Shown here piece by piece: positions 6,243 to 12,467 of a stretch of DNA of 12,467 nucleotides. The position numbers and the translations under genes were made by a program. The DNA lies in contig JAJXSZ010000053.1 of NCBI GenBank assembly GCA_021784255.1, forward strand, positions 1-12,467, written 5' to 3'. This DNA is from Pseudomonadota bacterium (GTDB lineage Bacteria; Pseudomonadota; Alphaproteobacteria; Acetobacterales; Acetobacteraceae). The notes beneath the pieces are model-generated. The model ran no database searches. It saw only the letters and a program-made list of their open reading frames with translations, and was not told where the DNA came from. Positions within the stretch are counted from its first letter, which is position 1; the number at the start of each line of letters is the position of its first letter.

Positions 6243-7253
6243 GTGCAGCAACGCAACGACCCGGCGCGGGCGGGGGCTCTTCCCCCGCGCCGGAGCGTCG
6301 CGGCGCGCCTCACCGAGCTGGCGCTGCGGCCGGAGGCGAGCGTCTTTTTCGTCGCCGTCGTCCTCGTCATCTATTTCGAGCTGACGGCGAACAACTTCCT
6401 CACCGACGCCAATCTGCAGACGCTGTCGCAGTTCGTCGCGGCCCCGGTGATCCTTGCCTGCGGCGAGATCATGCTGCTGATCTGCCGCGAGATCGACCTC
6501 TCGGTGGGCCAGGTCTTCGCGCTGGCGCCGTTCATCATGGAGAAGGCCTACAATGCCGGCCTGCCGGTGGTCGGCGCGATCGTCGCGGCGCTCATCGTCT
6601 GCGCCATGGTCGGCCTGGTGATCGGGCTCATCACCGTCCATCTCAACGTGCCGAGCTTCATCACCACGCTCGGCATGTTCTTCCTCATCACCGGCATCAC
6701 GCTCACGATCTCGCGCGGTTTCCCGGCCGACACGCCCGGCAACGGGCTGCTCAACGCGATCCTCGGCGGCTGGGGCTATGCGGAGTTCCTCTGGGCGCTG
6801 GCGCTGGTGGCGCTGATGCACGTCGTGCTGCGGCACACGCGCTGGGGCCTGCACACCATCGCCACCGGCGGCAATGCCATCGCGGCCGCCGAGGCCGGCA
6901 TCAACATCGACCGTATCAAGATCGGCAACTTCATCATCACCAGCACGCTCGGCGGCTTCTGCGGCATCCTCGAGGCGTTCCGCATCGGTTCGACGGATCC
7001 GCTCGCCGGCGGCAGCAACATCATGTTCCTCGGCGTCGCCTCCGGTGTCATCGGCGGCACCGCGATCGCTGGCGGCGCCGGCACCATCATCGGCGGGCTG
7101 ATCGGCGGCATCGTGCTCGGCATCCTGCAGGACGGCTTCACCCTGCAGGGCATCAACGCCTTCATGTTCGACATCATCATCGGCGGCGCCATTCTGCTGG
7201 CGATGATCGCCAACATCCAGCTCGCGCGCCACCGCGGCATGCGCCCGCAATGA
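6243..7253 (+). CDS. CUT2-type sugar ABC permease (RbsC/FrcC-like)
   Basis: The 336-residue protein has 8-10 hydrophobic segments and the usual RbsC-family landmarks: EIDLSVGQVFAL near residue 83, LNVPSFITTLGMFFLITGI (about 136-154), TGGNAIAAAEAGINIDRIKI (about 208-227) and a Gly-rich C-terminal half with GVASGVIGGTAIAGG. It forms the inner-membrane channel for the sugar delivered by the protein encoded upstream. The GTG start at 6243 lies 5 bp after the previous stop and gives a normal short cytoplasmic N-terminus. Its ribosome site is weak, so translation probably depends on coupling to the preceding gene. The first in-frame ATG lies inside the membrane domain and is not credible. Confidence 0.92.
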   Translation: MQQRNDPARAGALPPRRSVAARLTELALRPEASVFFVAVVLVIYFELTANNFLTDANLQTLSQFVAAPVILACGEIMLLICREIDLSVGQVFALAPFIMEKAYNAGLPVVGAIVAALIVCAMVGLVIGLITVHLNVPSFITTLGMFFLITGITLTISRGFPADTPGNGLLNAILGGWGYAEFLWALALVALMHVVLRHTRWGLHTIATGGNAIAAAEAGINIDRIKIGNFIITSTLGGFCGILEAFRIGSTDPLAGGSNIMFLGVASGVIGGTAIAGGAGTIIGGLIGGIVLGILQDGFTLQGINAFMFDIIIGGAILLAMIANIQLARHRGMRPQ

Positions 7254-8044
7254 CCGCGCCCCAAGCCCAGCCCCAGCCCCAACCCCGGGGCCCGGAGGCG
7301 CTGCGCGCCGAGGGCATCGTCAAGCGCTTCGGCTCGGTCGAGGCGCTCGGCGGTGTCGGCATGCAGGTTGCCGCCGGCGAGATGCTCGGCATCCTCGGCG
7401 ACAACGGTGCCGGCAAGTCGACGCTGCTCAAGATCCTCACCGGCTTTCATCAGCCCGATGCCGGAACGATCTACGTGCACGGCCAGCACCAGACGCTGAA
7501 CACGGTGGACCGCGCCCGCGCGCTGGGCATCGAGTGCGTCTACCAGGACCTCGCCCTGGTGAACGGGCTTTCGATCTACCACAACATGTTCCTCAACCGG
7601 GAACTGCTGAAGCCGGGCCCGTTCCGCCTCCTCGACCACCGGGCGATGCGCGAGCGGGCGATGGACGCGCTCGCCGATATCGGCGTCAACATCCCCAACG
7701 TGAACCTCGAGGTCGGCCGGCTCTCGGGCGGCCAGCGCCAGGCCATCGCCGTCGCCCGCGCCGTCCACTCGGACGCCAAGATCCTGCTGCTCGACGAGCC
7801 CCTCGCGGCGATGGGCGCGCGCGAGGCCGGCCAGATCATCGCGCTGATCGAGCGGCTCAAGGCGCGCGGCGATATCGCCATCGTCATGATCGCGCACAAC
7901 TACGCGCAGACGCTGGAAGTCTGCGACCGGGTGATGCTGATGCAGCACGGCAGCGTGACCTACGAGAGCCACGCCGCGGAAACCTCGCCCGCCGAGCTGC
8001 TCGAGATCGTCCGGCGCGAATACCGCGAGATGCGCGGCGGCTGA
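7250..8044 (+). CDS. Single-domain sugar ABC ATPase (FrcA-like)
   Basis: The 264-residue protein overlaps the permease gene by ATGA. It carries Walker A GDNGAGKST (50-58), Q-loop Q99 in CVYQDLALVNGLS, signature LSGGQRQA (158-165), Walker B KILLLDEP (177-184) and switch H216 in MIAHNYAQ. CUT2 systems often have a double-length ATPase of about 500 residues (RbsA), so this half-length form resembles fructose-type FrcA and must act as a homodimer. The usual DEPTAALG after Walker B reads DEPLAAMG here, a mild change next to the D-loop. The N-terminus has a short Gln/Pro repeat. A structured repeat element follows the stop codon. Confidence 0.93.
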   Translation: MTAPQAQPQPQPRGPEALRAEGIVKRFGSVEALGGVGMQVAAGEMLGILGDNGAGKSTLLKILTGFHQPDAGTIYVHGQHQTLNTVDRARALGIECVYQDLALVNGLSIYHNMFLNRELLKPGPFRLLDHRAMRERAMDALADIGVNIPNVNLEVGRLSGGQRQAIAVARAVHSDAKILLLDEPLAAMGAREAGQIIALIERLKARGDIAIVMIAHNYAQTLEVCDRVMLMQHGSVTYESHAAETSPAELLEIVRREYREMRGG

Positions 8045-8063
8045 GCGCCGCCCGCGCTGGCGC

Positions 8064-8204
8064 TAGATCCGACCGGATGGCTTCATCTGGCCGGATTTCC
8101 TGCTCTGGAGAACATCGAATCCAGAGAGAACATCGAATCCAGAGCAACGTATCGCCGCTCCGCCTGAGGGACGAGCTCAGACAGATCGGAGGTTGCTCTA
8201 GGCC
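8064..8204. repeat. Structured intergenic repeat element, copy 1
   Basis: This element shares its order of motifs with 11681-11807: identical TCATCTGGCCGGAT (8083-8096), TGCTCTGG (8101-8108), GCCTGAG (8162-8168) and an identical 25-bp end (8180-8204). It can fold into hairpin I (8067-8079 with 8084-8096, 13 positions with one mismatch and one G-U), hairpin II (8101-8109 with 8138-8146, 9 perfect pairs) and hairpin III (CTGAG 8164-8168 with CTCAG 8176-8180). AGAGCAAC (8141-8148) can instead pair with GTTGCTCT (8192-8199). It lies at the convergent ends of the sugar ATPase and ligase genes and contains the ligase stop codon. A bidirectional terminator or a REP-like mobile repeat is likely; this is inference. 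Confidence 0.8.
8108..8143. repeat. Perfect 18-bp tandem duplication inside repeat copy 1
   Basis: The unit GAGAACATCGAATCCAGA occurs at 8108-8125 and again at 8126-8143 without a difference. Copy 2 at 11681-11807 has no such duplication, so it is a later change in this copy. It lengthens the loop of hairpin II and creates a second possible right arm (TCCAGAG at 8120-8126). Confidence 0.9.
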
Positions 8205-9811
8205 CCCTGGCGCAGCCTGAAGCGCTGCAGCTTGCCCGTCGGCGTCTTCGGCAGCGCGTCGCGAAACTCGATCGCGCGCGGATATTTGTAGGGCGCGATC
8301 GTCGCCTTCACGTGCTCCTGCAGCGCCGCCACCATCGCCGCGTTGCCGGAGAATCCCTCCCGCAGCACCACGAATGCCTTGACGATCATACCGCGGTCGG
8401 GATCGGGCCAGCCGATCACCGCGCACTCCGCCACCGCCTCGTGCAGCAGCAGCGCCGCTTCCACCTCCGGCCCGCCGATATTGTAGCCCGCCGAGACGAT
8501 CATGTCGTCGGAGCGCGCCTGGTAGTGGAAATAGCCGTCCGCGTCGCGGACATAGGTGTCGCCGGTGATGTTCCAGCCGCGCTGCACATAGACGCCCTGC
8601 CGCGCGTCGCCGAGGTATTTGCAGCCGGTGGGCCCGCGCACCGCAAGTCGCCCCGGCGTGCCGTCCGCCACCGCATCGCCGTCCGCGTCCACGATCTTCG
8701 CCTCGTAGCCGGGCACCGCGCGCCCGGTCGCCCCGGCGCGCACCGCCTCGGCCCCGCTGCCGATAAAGATGTGAAACATTTCCGTCGAACCCAGCCCGTC
8801 GAGGATGCTGAGCCCGGTCGCCTCCCGCCACGCCGCGAAGGTCGCGGCGGGCAGGGTCTCGCCGGCCGAGACGCAGACGCGCAGCCCCGGGAGCCCGCCC
8901 GCGGGCAGCTTCGCGAGCATCGCCCGATAGGCGGTGGGCGCGGTGAACAGCACCGTCGCGCCGTAGGTCGCGATGGCGGCCAGCAGCTCGTCGGGCCCGG
9001 TGCGCTCGAGCATCACCGTGGAGGCGCCCGCCCAGAGCGGGAACAGCGCATGGCCGCCGAAGCCGAAGGTAAAGGCGACGGGCGCGGAGCCGATGAAACG
9101 GTCGCTGGCGCGCGGACGCAGCACATGGCGCGCATAGCTTTCGCAGGTCGCGATCAGGTCGCGGTGGAAATGCATCGCCCCCTTGGGGACGCCCGTGGTG
9201 CCGGAGGTGAAGCCGATGAAACAGACCTCGTCGGCGGCGGTGTCCGCGGCCGGGTAGCTCGCCGGCGCCTCGGCCATCATCGCCTCGAGCTCGCCCGCGC
9301 CGCCGCCGGGCCCGCTCCAGGTCACGATGCGGCGCAGCCCCGGTGCCGGCGCCTGCACCGCGCGCAGCTCGTCGGCGAGCCCCGCCTCGCACAGCGCCAG
9401 ATCGATCTGCGCCTTGGCGATCGGGTAGGCGAGTTCGCGCGCGCGCAGCATCGCCATGGTCGGCACCGCGATGCCGCCTGCCTTCATCACCGCGAGCGTC
9501 GCGGCGAGCATCGTCGGCGAGTTGAAGCCGCGGATCAGCACCCGCCCGCCGCGCGCCATCCCGAGCCGCTCCACCAGCACCCAGGCGATGCGGTCCACGC
9601 GTTCGAGGAATTGCTGGTAGGTATGGGCTTCGTGCGGCCCGATCACGCACGCCGCTGCGCCGCGCCCGGCGGCGAGCTGCGCCTCGAACAGCCGCCCGAC
9701 CCAGTTGAGCCGCGCCGGCAGGGCGAGTTCCGGCAGCGTGAAGATCAGGTCCGGCCACTGCTCGCGCGGCGGCAGGCTGCGCACCGCGAAATCGTCGAAC
9801 CTCCGGTCCAT
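8198..9811 (-). CDS. AMP-forming acyl/aryl-CoA ligase (benzoate/2-aminobenzoate-CoA ligase-like)
   Basis: The 537-residue enzyme belongs to the ANL superfamily, activating a carboxylic acid with ATP and CoA through an acyl-adenylate. Visible motifs are the phosphate loop FTSGTTGVPKG (201-211), A5 DGLGSTEMFHIFI (338-350) with E344, A7 TGDTYVRD (416-423), hinge RSDDMIVSAGYNIGGPEVE (433-451) and A10 PKTPTGK with catalytic K527. The combination RGPTGCKYL, RGWNITGD and GSTEMFHIF resembles the benzoate-/2-aminobenzoate-CoA ligase group. An aromatic acid is therefore the best guess, though fatty or other acids remain possible. The ATG at 9811 follows GGGGGAGG; upstream extension adds a His/Arg-rich stretch with no family match. 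The stop codon lies within repeat copy 1. No other aromatic-degradation gene is in the window. Confidence 0.88.
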   Translation of the reverse strand: MDRRFDDFAVRSLPPREQWPDLIFTLPELALPARLNWVGRLFEAQLAAGRGAAACVIGPHEAHTYQQFLERVDRIAWVLVERLGMARGGRVLIRGFNSPTMLAATLAVMKAGGIAVPTMAMLRARELAYPIAKAQIDLALCEAGLADELRAVQAPAPGLRRIVTWSGPGGGAGELEAMMAEAPASYPAADTAADEVCFIGFTSGTTGVPKGAMHFHRDLIATCESYARHVLRPRASDRFIGSAPVAFTFGFGGHALFPLWAGASTVMLERTGPDELLAAIATYGATVLFTAPTAYRAMLAKLPAGGLPGLRVCVSAGETLPAATFAAWREATGLSILDGLGSTEMFHIFIGSGAEAVRAGATGRAVPGYEAKIVDADGDAVADGTPGRLAVRGPTGCKYLGDARQGVYVQRGWNITGDTYVRDADGYFHYQARSDDMIVSAGYNIGGPEVEAALLLHEAVAECAVIGWPDPDRGMIVKAFVVLREGFSGNAAMVAALQEHVKATIAPYKYPRAIEFRDALPKTPTGKLQRFRLRQGA

Positions 9812-9990
9812 GCGCTGCCTCCCCCGATCGTGCCGATGCTTGAACCCTAAACCAATACGCGGGCCGACGAGCGGCGGCAAACCGGGACTCCGGCCGCGCG
9901 CGTCACGATATCGTCATCCCGCCGCCGACCGTGACATCGTAAATGCGCCGCGGCCATTCACAATCCACCCACGTCCGAGGAGAACCCCGC
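9812..9990. other. Divergent upstream region of the ligase and phosphoesterase genes
   Basis: This 179-bp region separates the two start codons. Apart from the PHO-box-like repeat and the two ribosome sites (GGGGGAGG for the ligase, GAGGAG for the phosphoesterase) I see only short AT-richer patches. These are TAAACCAATA around 9848 and ATCGTAAAT around 9936-9944, and either could hold a -10 element. No FNR palindrome is present. Confidence 0.35.
9900..9917 (+). promoter_or_regulatory. Possible PHO box (GCGTCAC-GATA-TCGTCAT)
   Basis: Two 7-mers, GCGTCAC and TCGTCAT, stand 11 bp apart with an AT-rich 4-bp spacer. This is the geometry of the PhoB box CTGTCAT-N4-CTGTCAT, with GTCA conserved in both halves. 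It lies 74 bp before the start of a secreted phosphoesterase, a typical Pho-regulon gene. The first two bases of each 7-mer differ from consensus, so this is a weak match supported mainly by context. Confidence 0.35.
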
Positions 9991-11679
9991 ATGACGTTGC
10001 ACGAGGTCCTGTTGGCGACCGCTTCGACCAGCCTCGCCGCCTGCCTGCTCGCCACGCCCGCGCTGGCCGCCCCGCCCACCGGCGCCACCGCGCCCGCCGC
10101 GGCTGCGTCCGCCGCGTCCGCGCCCACCGCGACGCCGATCCAGCACCTGGTGATCATCTACAACGAGAACGTTTCCTTCGATCATTATTTCGGCACCTAC
10201 CCGAAGGCGGCCAACCCCAACGGCGAGCCCGCCTTCACGGCGCGCCCCGGCACGCCCGCGGTCAACGGGTTGGCGCAGGACGAGCTGCTCACACGCAACC
10301 CGAATTTCACCAACCAGGCGAATGGCCGGGACGCCGCCAACCCATACCGCCTCGACCGCAGCCAGGCTGCGACCGCCGACCAGGATCACGCCTATACCGC
10401 CGAGCAGCTTGCCTACGACCACGGCCGGATGGACCTGTTCCCCCGCTTTACCGGCAAAGGCTCGGCCGGCGGCCCGGGTGCGTTTGCGACCCGCGGCCAG
10501 GTGATGGGCTACTACGACGCCAACACGGTCGCCGCGATGTGGAACTACGCCCAGCATTTCGCGATGAGCGACAATGCCTGGACCGACACCTACGGCCCCT
10601 CGACGCCCGGCGCGCTCGAGGTCGTTTCCGGCCAGACCGACGGCATGCGGATCGTCCACACCACGAAGCGGCCGTTCCGGCTCCACGGCGGCTATTCCTA
10701 CTACATCAAGGACGGCGCCGGCGACCTGGCGATGATCAACGACGTCGATCCCGCCTACGACGTCTGCTCCTCGCCCGCGGACCAGGTGATGATGCGTGGG
10801 CGTAACATCGGCGACCTGCTCAACGCCGCGCACGTCACCTGGGGCGGCTTCATGGGCGGGTTCGATCTCGCAACGAAAAACGCCAACGCCAGCACCGGCT
10901 GCCATCGCAGCACGCTCTCGCCGGTCGTGCACGCCCGGATCAGCGACTACATCCCCCACCACAACTGGTTCCAGTACTTCGCCTCCACCGCCAATCCGAC
11001 CCACGCGCGCCCGAGCTCGCTCGCCGCGATCGGCTACAGCTTCGCCGCCGACGGCAAGCCCGATCCCGCCAACCACGAATACGGACTCAAGGATTTCTAC
11101 GCCGCGGTGCAGGCGGGCAACTTCCCCGCCGTCTCCTACATCAAGCTGCCCGCCTACCAGGACGGGCACGCCGGCTATTCCGACCCGCTCGACGAGCAGC
11201 AGGGCACGGTGGCGCTGATCGATTTCCTCGAGCGCCAGCCCGGCTGGAAACACACCGCGGTGATCATCACCTGGGACGATTCCGACGGCTGGTACGATCA
11301 CGTCTTCCAGAAGCCGACCAACGCCTCGTTCGATGCACAGGCGGATCAGCTCGACGGCGCCGGCCATTGCGGCACCGGCACGCCGATGGCGGGCCTCGCC
11401 GGCAAGCCGGTGAACGGTCGCTGCGGCCCCGGCACGCGCATCCCGTTCCTGGTGATCTCGCCCTGGGCGAAGCCGAACTTCGTCGCCCACAAGCCGATCA
11501 GCCAGGCCTCGGTGGTGCGCTTCATCGAGGATAACTGGCTGGGCGGCAAACGGCTCGGCGGCGGCTCCTTCGACGCCACCACCGGTTCGATCATGGACAT
11601 GTTCGACTTCCGGTCCGGCGGCAAGCTCGCGCCGCTCATGCTCGATCCGGCGACCGGCGTGCCACTCGCCGCGAACTAG
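9991..11679 (+). CDS. Secreted phosphoesterase (acid phosphatase AcpA / phospholipase C family)
   Basis: The 562-residue protein starts with a Sec-type signal peptide ending ATPALA near residue 26, then an Ala/Pro-rich linker. The body is an alkaline-phosphatase-fold phosphoesterase (PF04185). Its family motif is NENVSFDHYFGTYP (58-71) with metal-binding E59 and N60. Further motifs are TYGPSTPGALEVVSGQ (200-215), where S204 aligns with the AcpA nucleophile, DGHAGYSDP (391-399) and WDDSDGWYDHV (428-438) with likely metal ligands D429 and D430. All these are intact, so an active enzyme releasing phosphate from organic esters is expected outside the cytoplasm. The sequence does not separate acid phosphatase from phospholipase C activity. 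The ATG at 9991 follows GAGGAG and starts directly before the signal peptide; an upstream in-frame start would spoil it. The stop precedes repeat copy 2. Confidence 0.92.
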   Translation: MTLHEVLLATASTSLAACLLATPALAAPPTGATAPAAAASAASAPTATPIQHLVIIYNENVSFDHYFGTYPKAANPNGEPAFTARPGTPAVNGLAQDELLTRNPNFTNQANGRDAANPYRLDRSQAATADQDHAYTAEQLAYDHGRMDLFPRFTGKGSAGGPGAFATRGQVMGYYDANTVAAMWNYAQHFAMSDNAWTDTYGPSTPGALEVVSGQTDGMRIVHTTKRPFRLHGGYSYYIKDGAGDLAMINDVDPAYDVCSSPADQVMMRGRNIGDLLNAAHVTWGGFMGGFDLATKNANASTGCHRSTLSPVVHARISDYIPHHNWFQYFASTANPTHARPSSLAAIGYSFAADGKPDPANHEYGLKDFYAAVQAGNFPAVSYIKLPAYQDGHAGYSDPLDEQQGTVALIDFLERQPGWKHTAVIITWDDSDGWYDHVFQKPTNASFDAQADQLDGAGHCGTGTPMAGLAGKPVNGRCGPGTRIPFLVISPWAKPNFVAHKPISQASVVRFIEDNWLGGKRLGGGSFDATTGSIMDMFDFRSGGKLAPLMLDPATGVPLAAN

Positions 11680-11680
11680 G

Positions 11681-11807
11681 GCGATATCCGGCCAGGTGGA
11701 ATCATCTGGCCGGATATCGTGCTCTGGGAAATTCAGGATCAGGGGCAACTTTTCTCCGGTCTGCCTGAGCCGGACCGGCTCCGACAGATCGGAGGTTGCT
11801 CTAGGCC
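11681..11807. repeat. Structured intergenic repeat element, copy 2
   Basis: This is the second copy of the element at 8064-8204, in the same orientation and again beyond the 3' ends of convergent genes. Hairpin I is stronger here: 11683-11698 pairs with 11703-11718 over 16 positions with one G-U, closed by loop GAAT. Hairpin III differs in sequence from copy 1 but is again paired (GAGCCG 11767-11772 with CGGCTC 11776-11781). GGGGCAAC (11742-11749) can pair with GTTGCTCT (11795-11802), with two G-U pairs. The last 25 bp (11783-11807) are identical to 8180-8204. Conserved pairing with changed bases points to selection on structure; a terminator or REP-like role is inferred. Confidence 0.8.
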
Positions 11808-11808
11808 G

Positions 11809-11840
11809 GGTGGAGGAACGCGTGCGCGCGTTCCTCCACC
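11809..11840. terminator. Perfect 14-bp GC-rich hairpin
   Basis: GGTGGAGGAACGCG (11809-11822) pairs perfectly with CGCGTTCCTCCACC (11827-11840) around a TGCG loop. It lies 2 bp beyond repeat copy 2, between the convergent phosphoesterase and RNase E genes. No T-run follows on either strand, so it is not a classical intrinsic terminator. It could still stop transcription from both sides or protect mRNA 3' ends. Confidence 0.6.
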
Positions 11841-11919
11841 ACTCCTGGCTTGCGTCCCCGGTGGGGTCGCCGGGCCTGCGCCCTCGGCCCGTGCCGCCGG
11901 TGGTGCGGCGAAGTCCCGG
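11841..11919. other. Remaining non-coding DNA before the RNase E gene stop
   Basis: This 79-bp GC-rich stretch lies just beyond the TAA of the minus-strand gene. It has imperfect inverted segments (for example CCCGG with CCGGG around 11858-11876) but no convincing gene or further copy of the repeat. Confidence 0.3.
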
Positions 11920-12467
11920 TTACTTCTTCCACCAGCCGCGCTTGCGCGCCTCGGGTGCTACCGGGATCGCATCGACGTCGATCGGCGGCGGCACCGGCGA
12001 CGGCAGCACCTCCTGCGTCGCCGGGTTCGCCGGGACATCCGGCGCCGGCGCAGCTTCGGGCGCCGGCACCTCGATGCCCGACGGCTCGGCTGGCGCCGCC
12101 GCCTCGACTTCGCCTTCGGGCATGACCGGTGCCGCCGGCTCCGCCGCCGGCCCGACGGTCACCTCGCCGGCGCGCGGCCGGGCAGGTGGCGGCGGCGGGG
12201 CGGCGTGCTGCGCTTCCTCGGCCTGCTCCATGAGATCGAAGATATCGAGGCCCTGGCCGGCGAACGGGTCGGCTGGTGTCGGACCGCTATAAGCCGGGGC
12301 GATGTAGGCGGGCGCCGCTGGCGCGGACCGGTCCGCCTCGGTCTCGGCGTCGCCCTCCTCGGCCTCCTCGGTCTGGGTGGGCGAAAGCGGCTGCCCGTCG
12401 CGCCGCCGCCGCCGGCCGCCACGCCGGCCGCGCCGGCGCGCTCGCGGCGCTGCGTCGTCGGCCACGG
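11920..12467 (-). CDS. rne: Probable ribonuclease E, C-terminal tail (5' end outside the window)
   Basis: The frame stays open to the window edge and gives at least 181 residues before TAA. It begins with an Arg-rich patch (RARRRGRRGGRRRRRDG). Next come an acidic stretch (TEEAEEGDAETEAD), a short more conserved-looking block (ADPFAGQGLDIFDLMEQAEE), and a long Pro/Ala/Glu-rich low-complexity segment. The protein ends KRGWWKK. An Arg-rich RNA-binding patch, a disordered Pro/Ala tail and a terminal GWW motif are what I expect of alphaproteobacterial RNase E, whose tail binds RNA and degradosome partners. The catalytic S1 and DNase-I-like domains would lie outside the window, so the call is inferential. 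The GTG at 12465 is probably an internal valine, not the start. Confidence 0.6.
   Translation of the reverse strand, partial: VADDAAPRARRRGRRGGRRRRRDGQPLSPTQTEEAEEGDAETEADRSAPAAPAYIAPAYSGPTPADPFAGQGLDIFDLMEQAEEAQHAAPPPPPARPRAGEVTVGPAAEPAAPVMPEGEVEAAAPAEPSGIEVPAPEAAPAPDVPANPATQEVLPSPVPPPIDVDAIPVAPEARKRGWWKK

Noticed and set aside
8064..8204. CRISPR array or insertion sequence at the repeat element
   Set aside because: There are only two 18-bp tandem units with no spacers, and no transposase frame or target-site duplication; the hairpins point to a REP-like or terminator element.
8312..9850. Long plus-strand frame opposite the CoA ligase
   Set aside because: The product is His/Arg/Gln-rich with no motif, and it overlaps a ligase whose catalytic motifs are all intact.
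9958..11748. Long open frame (about 596 codons) on the minus strand opposite the phosphoesterase
   Set aside because: The opposite strand encodes a complete enzyme with signal peptide and active-site motifs. The minus-strand product is Gly/Val/Arg-rich without any domain, as expected for a shadow frame in GC-rich DNA.

Overview
The window is about 12.5 kb of very GC-rich DNA with tightly packed genes, GTG/ATG starts and 4-bp stop/start overlaps. The protein types (FNR with a CX2CX7C cluster motif, a second FixK-type Crp/Fnr protein, a phasin-like protein, an NMT1/THI5-type importer, an alphaproteobacterial-style RNase E tail) suggest an alphaproteobacterium, probably Rhodospirillales/Acetobacteraceae. 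That placement is inferred from sequence style, not from a database match. There are no rRNA or tRNA genes, insertion sequences or CRISPR arrays.

Region 1 (1-2400) is an oxygen-control module. It opens with the tail of a BON-domain protein. Next comes an FNR-type iron-sulfur regulator on the minus strand, divergent from a small phasin-like gene that is followed by a second, cysteine-poor Crp/Fnr regulator. A perfect FNR palindrome (1118-1131) lies between the divergent genes. It probably lets FNR control both itself and the phasin-like/FixK-like pair, making a two-step low-oxygen cascade.

Region 2 (2417-8044) holds two complete ABC importers placed head to head. The minus-strand operon (4988 down to 2417) encodes an NMT1/THI5-type binding protein, an ATPase and a permease, coupled by ATGA and GTGA overlaps. 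The plus-strand operon (5134-8044) encodes a CUT2 (ribose/fructose-type) binding protein, an RbsC-type permease and a single-domain ATPase. Neither substrate can be read from the sequence.

Region 3 (8198-11679) holds a divergent pair: a benzoate/2-aminobenzoate-CoA-ligase-like enzyme (minus) and a secreted phosphoesterase/acid phosphatase of the phospholipase C family (plus). A PHO-box-like direct repeat lies in their shared upstream region.

Region 4 (11680-12467) is a convergent 3' junction followed by the C-terminal tail of a probable RNase E gene that runs off the window.

The least expected structure is a roughly 125-140 bp non-coding element present twice in the same orientation (8064-8204 and 11681-11807). 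Each copy sits at a convergent 3' junction. Both can fold into the same series of hairpins, with partly covarying stems, and both end in an identical 25-bp segment. They bracket the ligase/phosphoesterase pair, and the first copy supplies the ligase stop codon.
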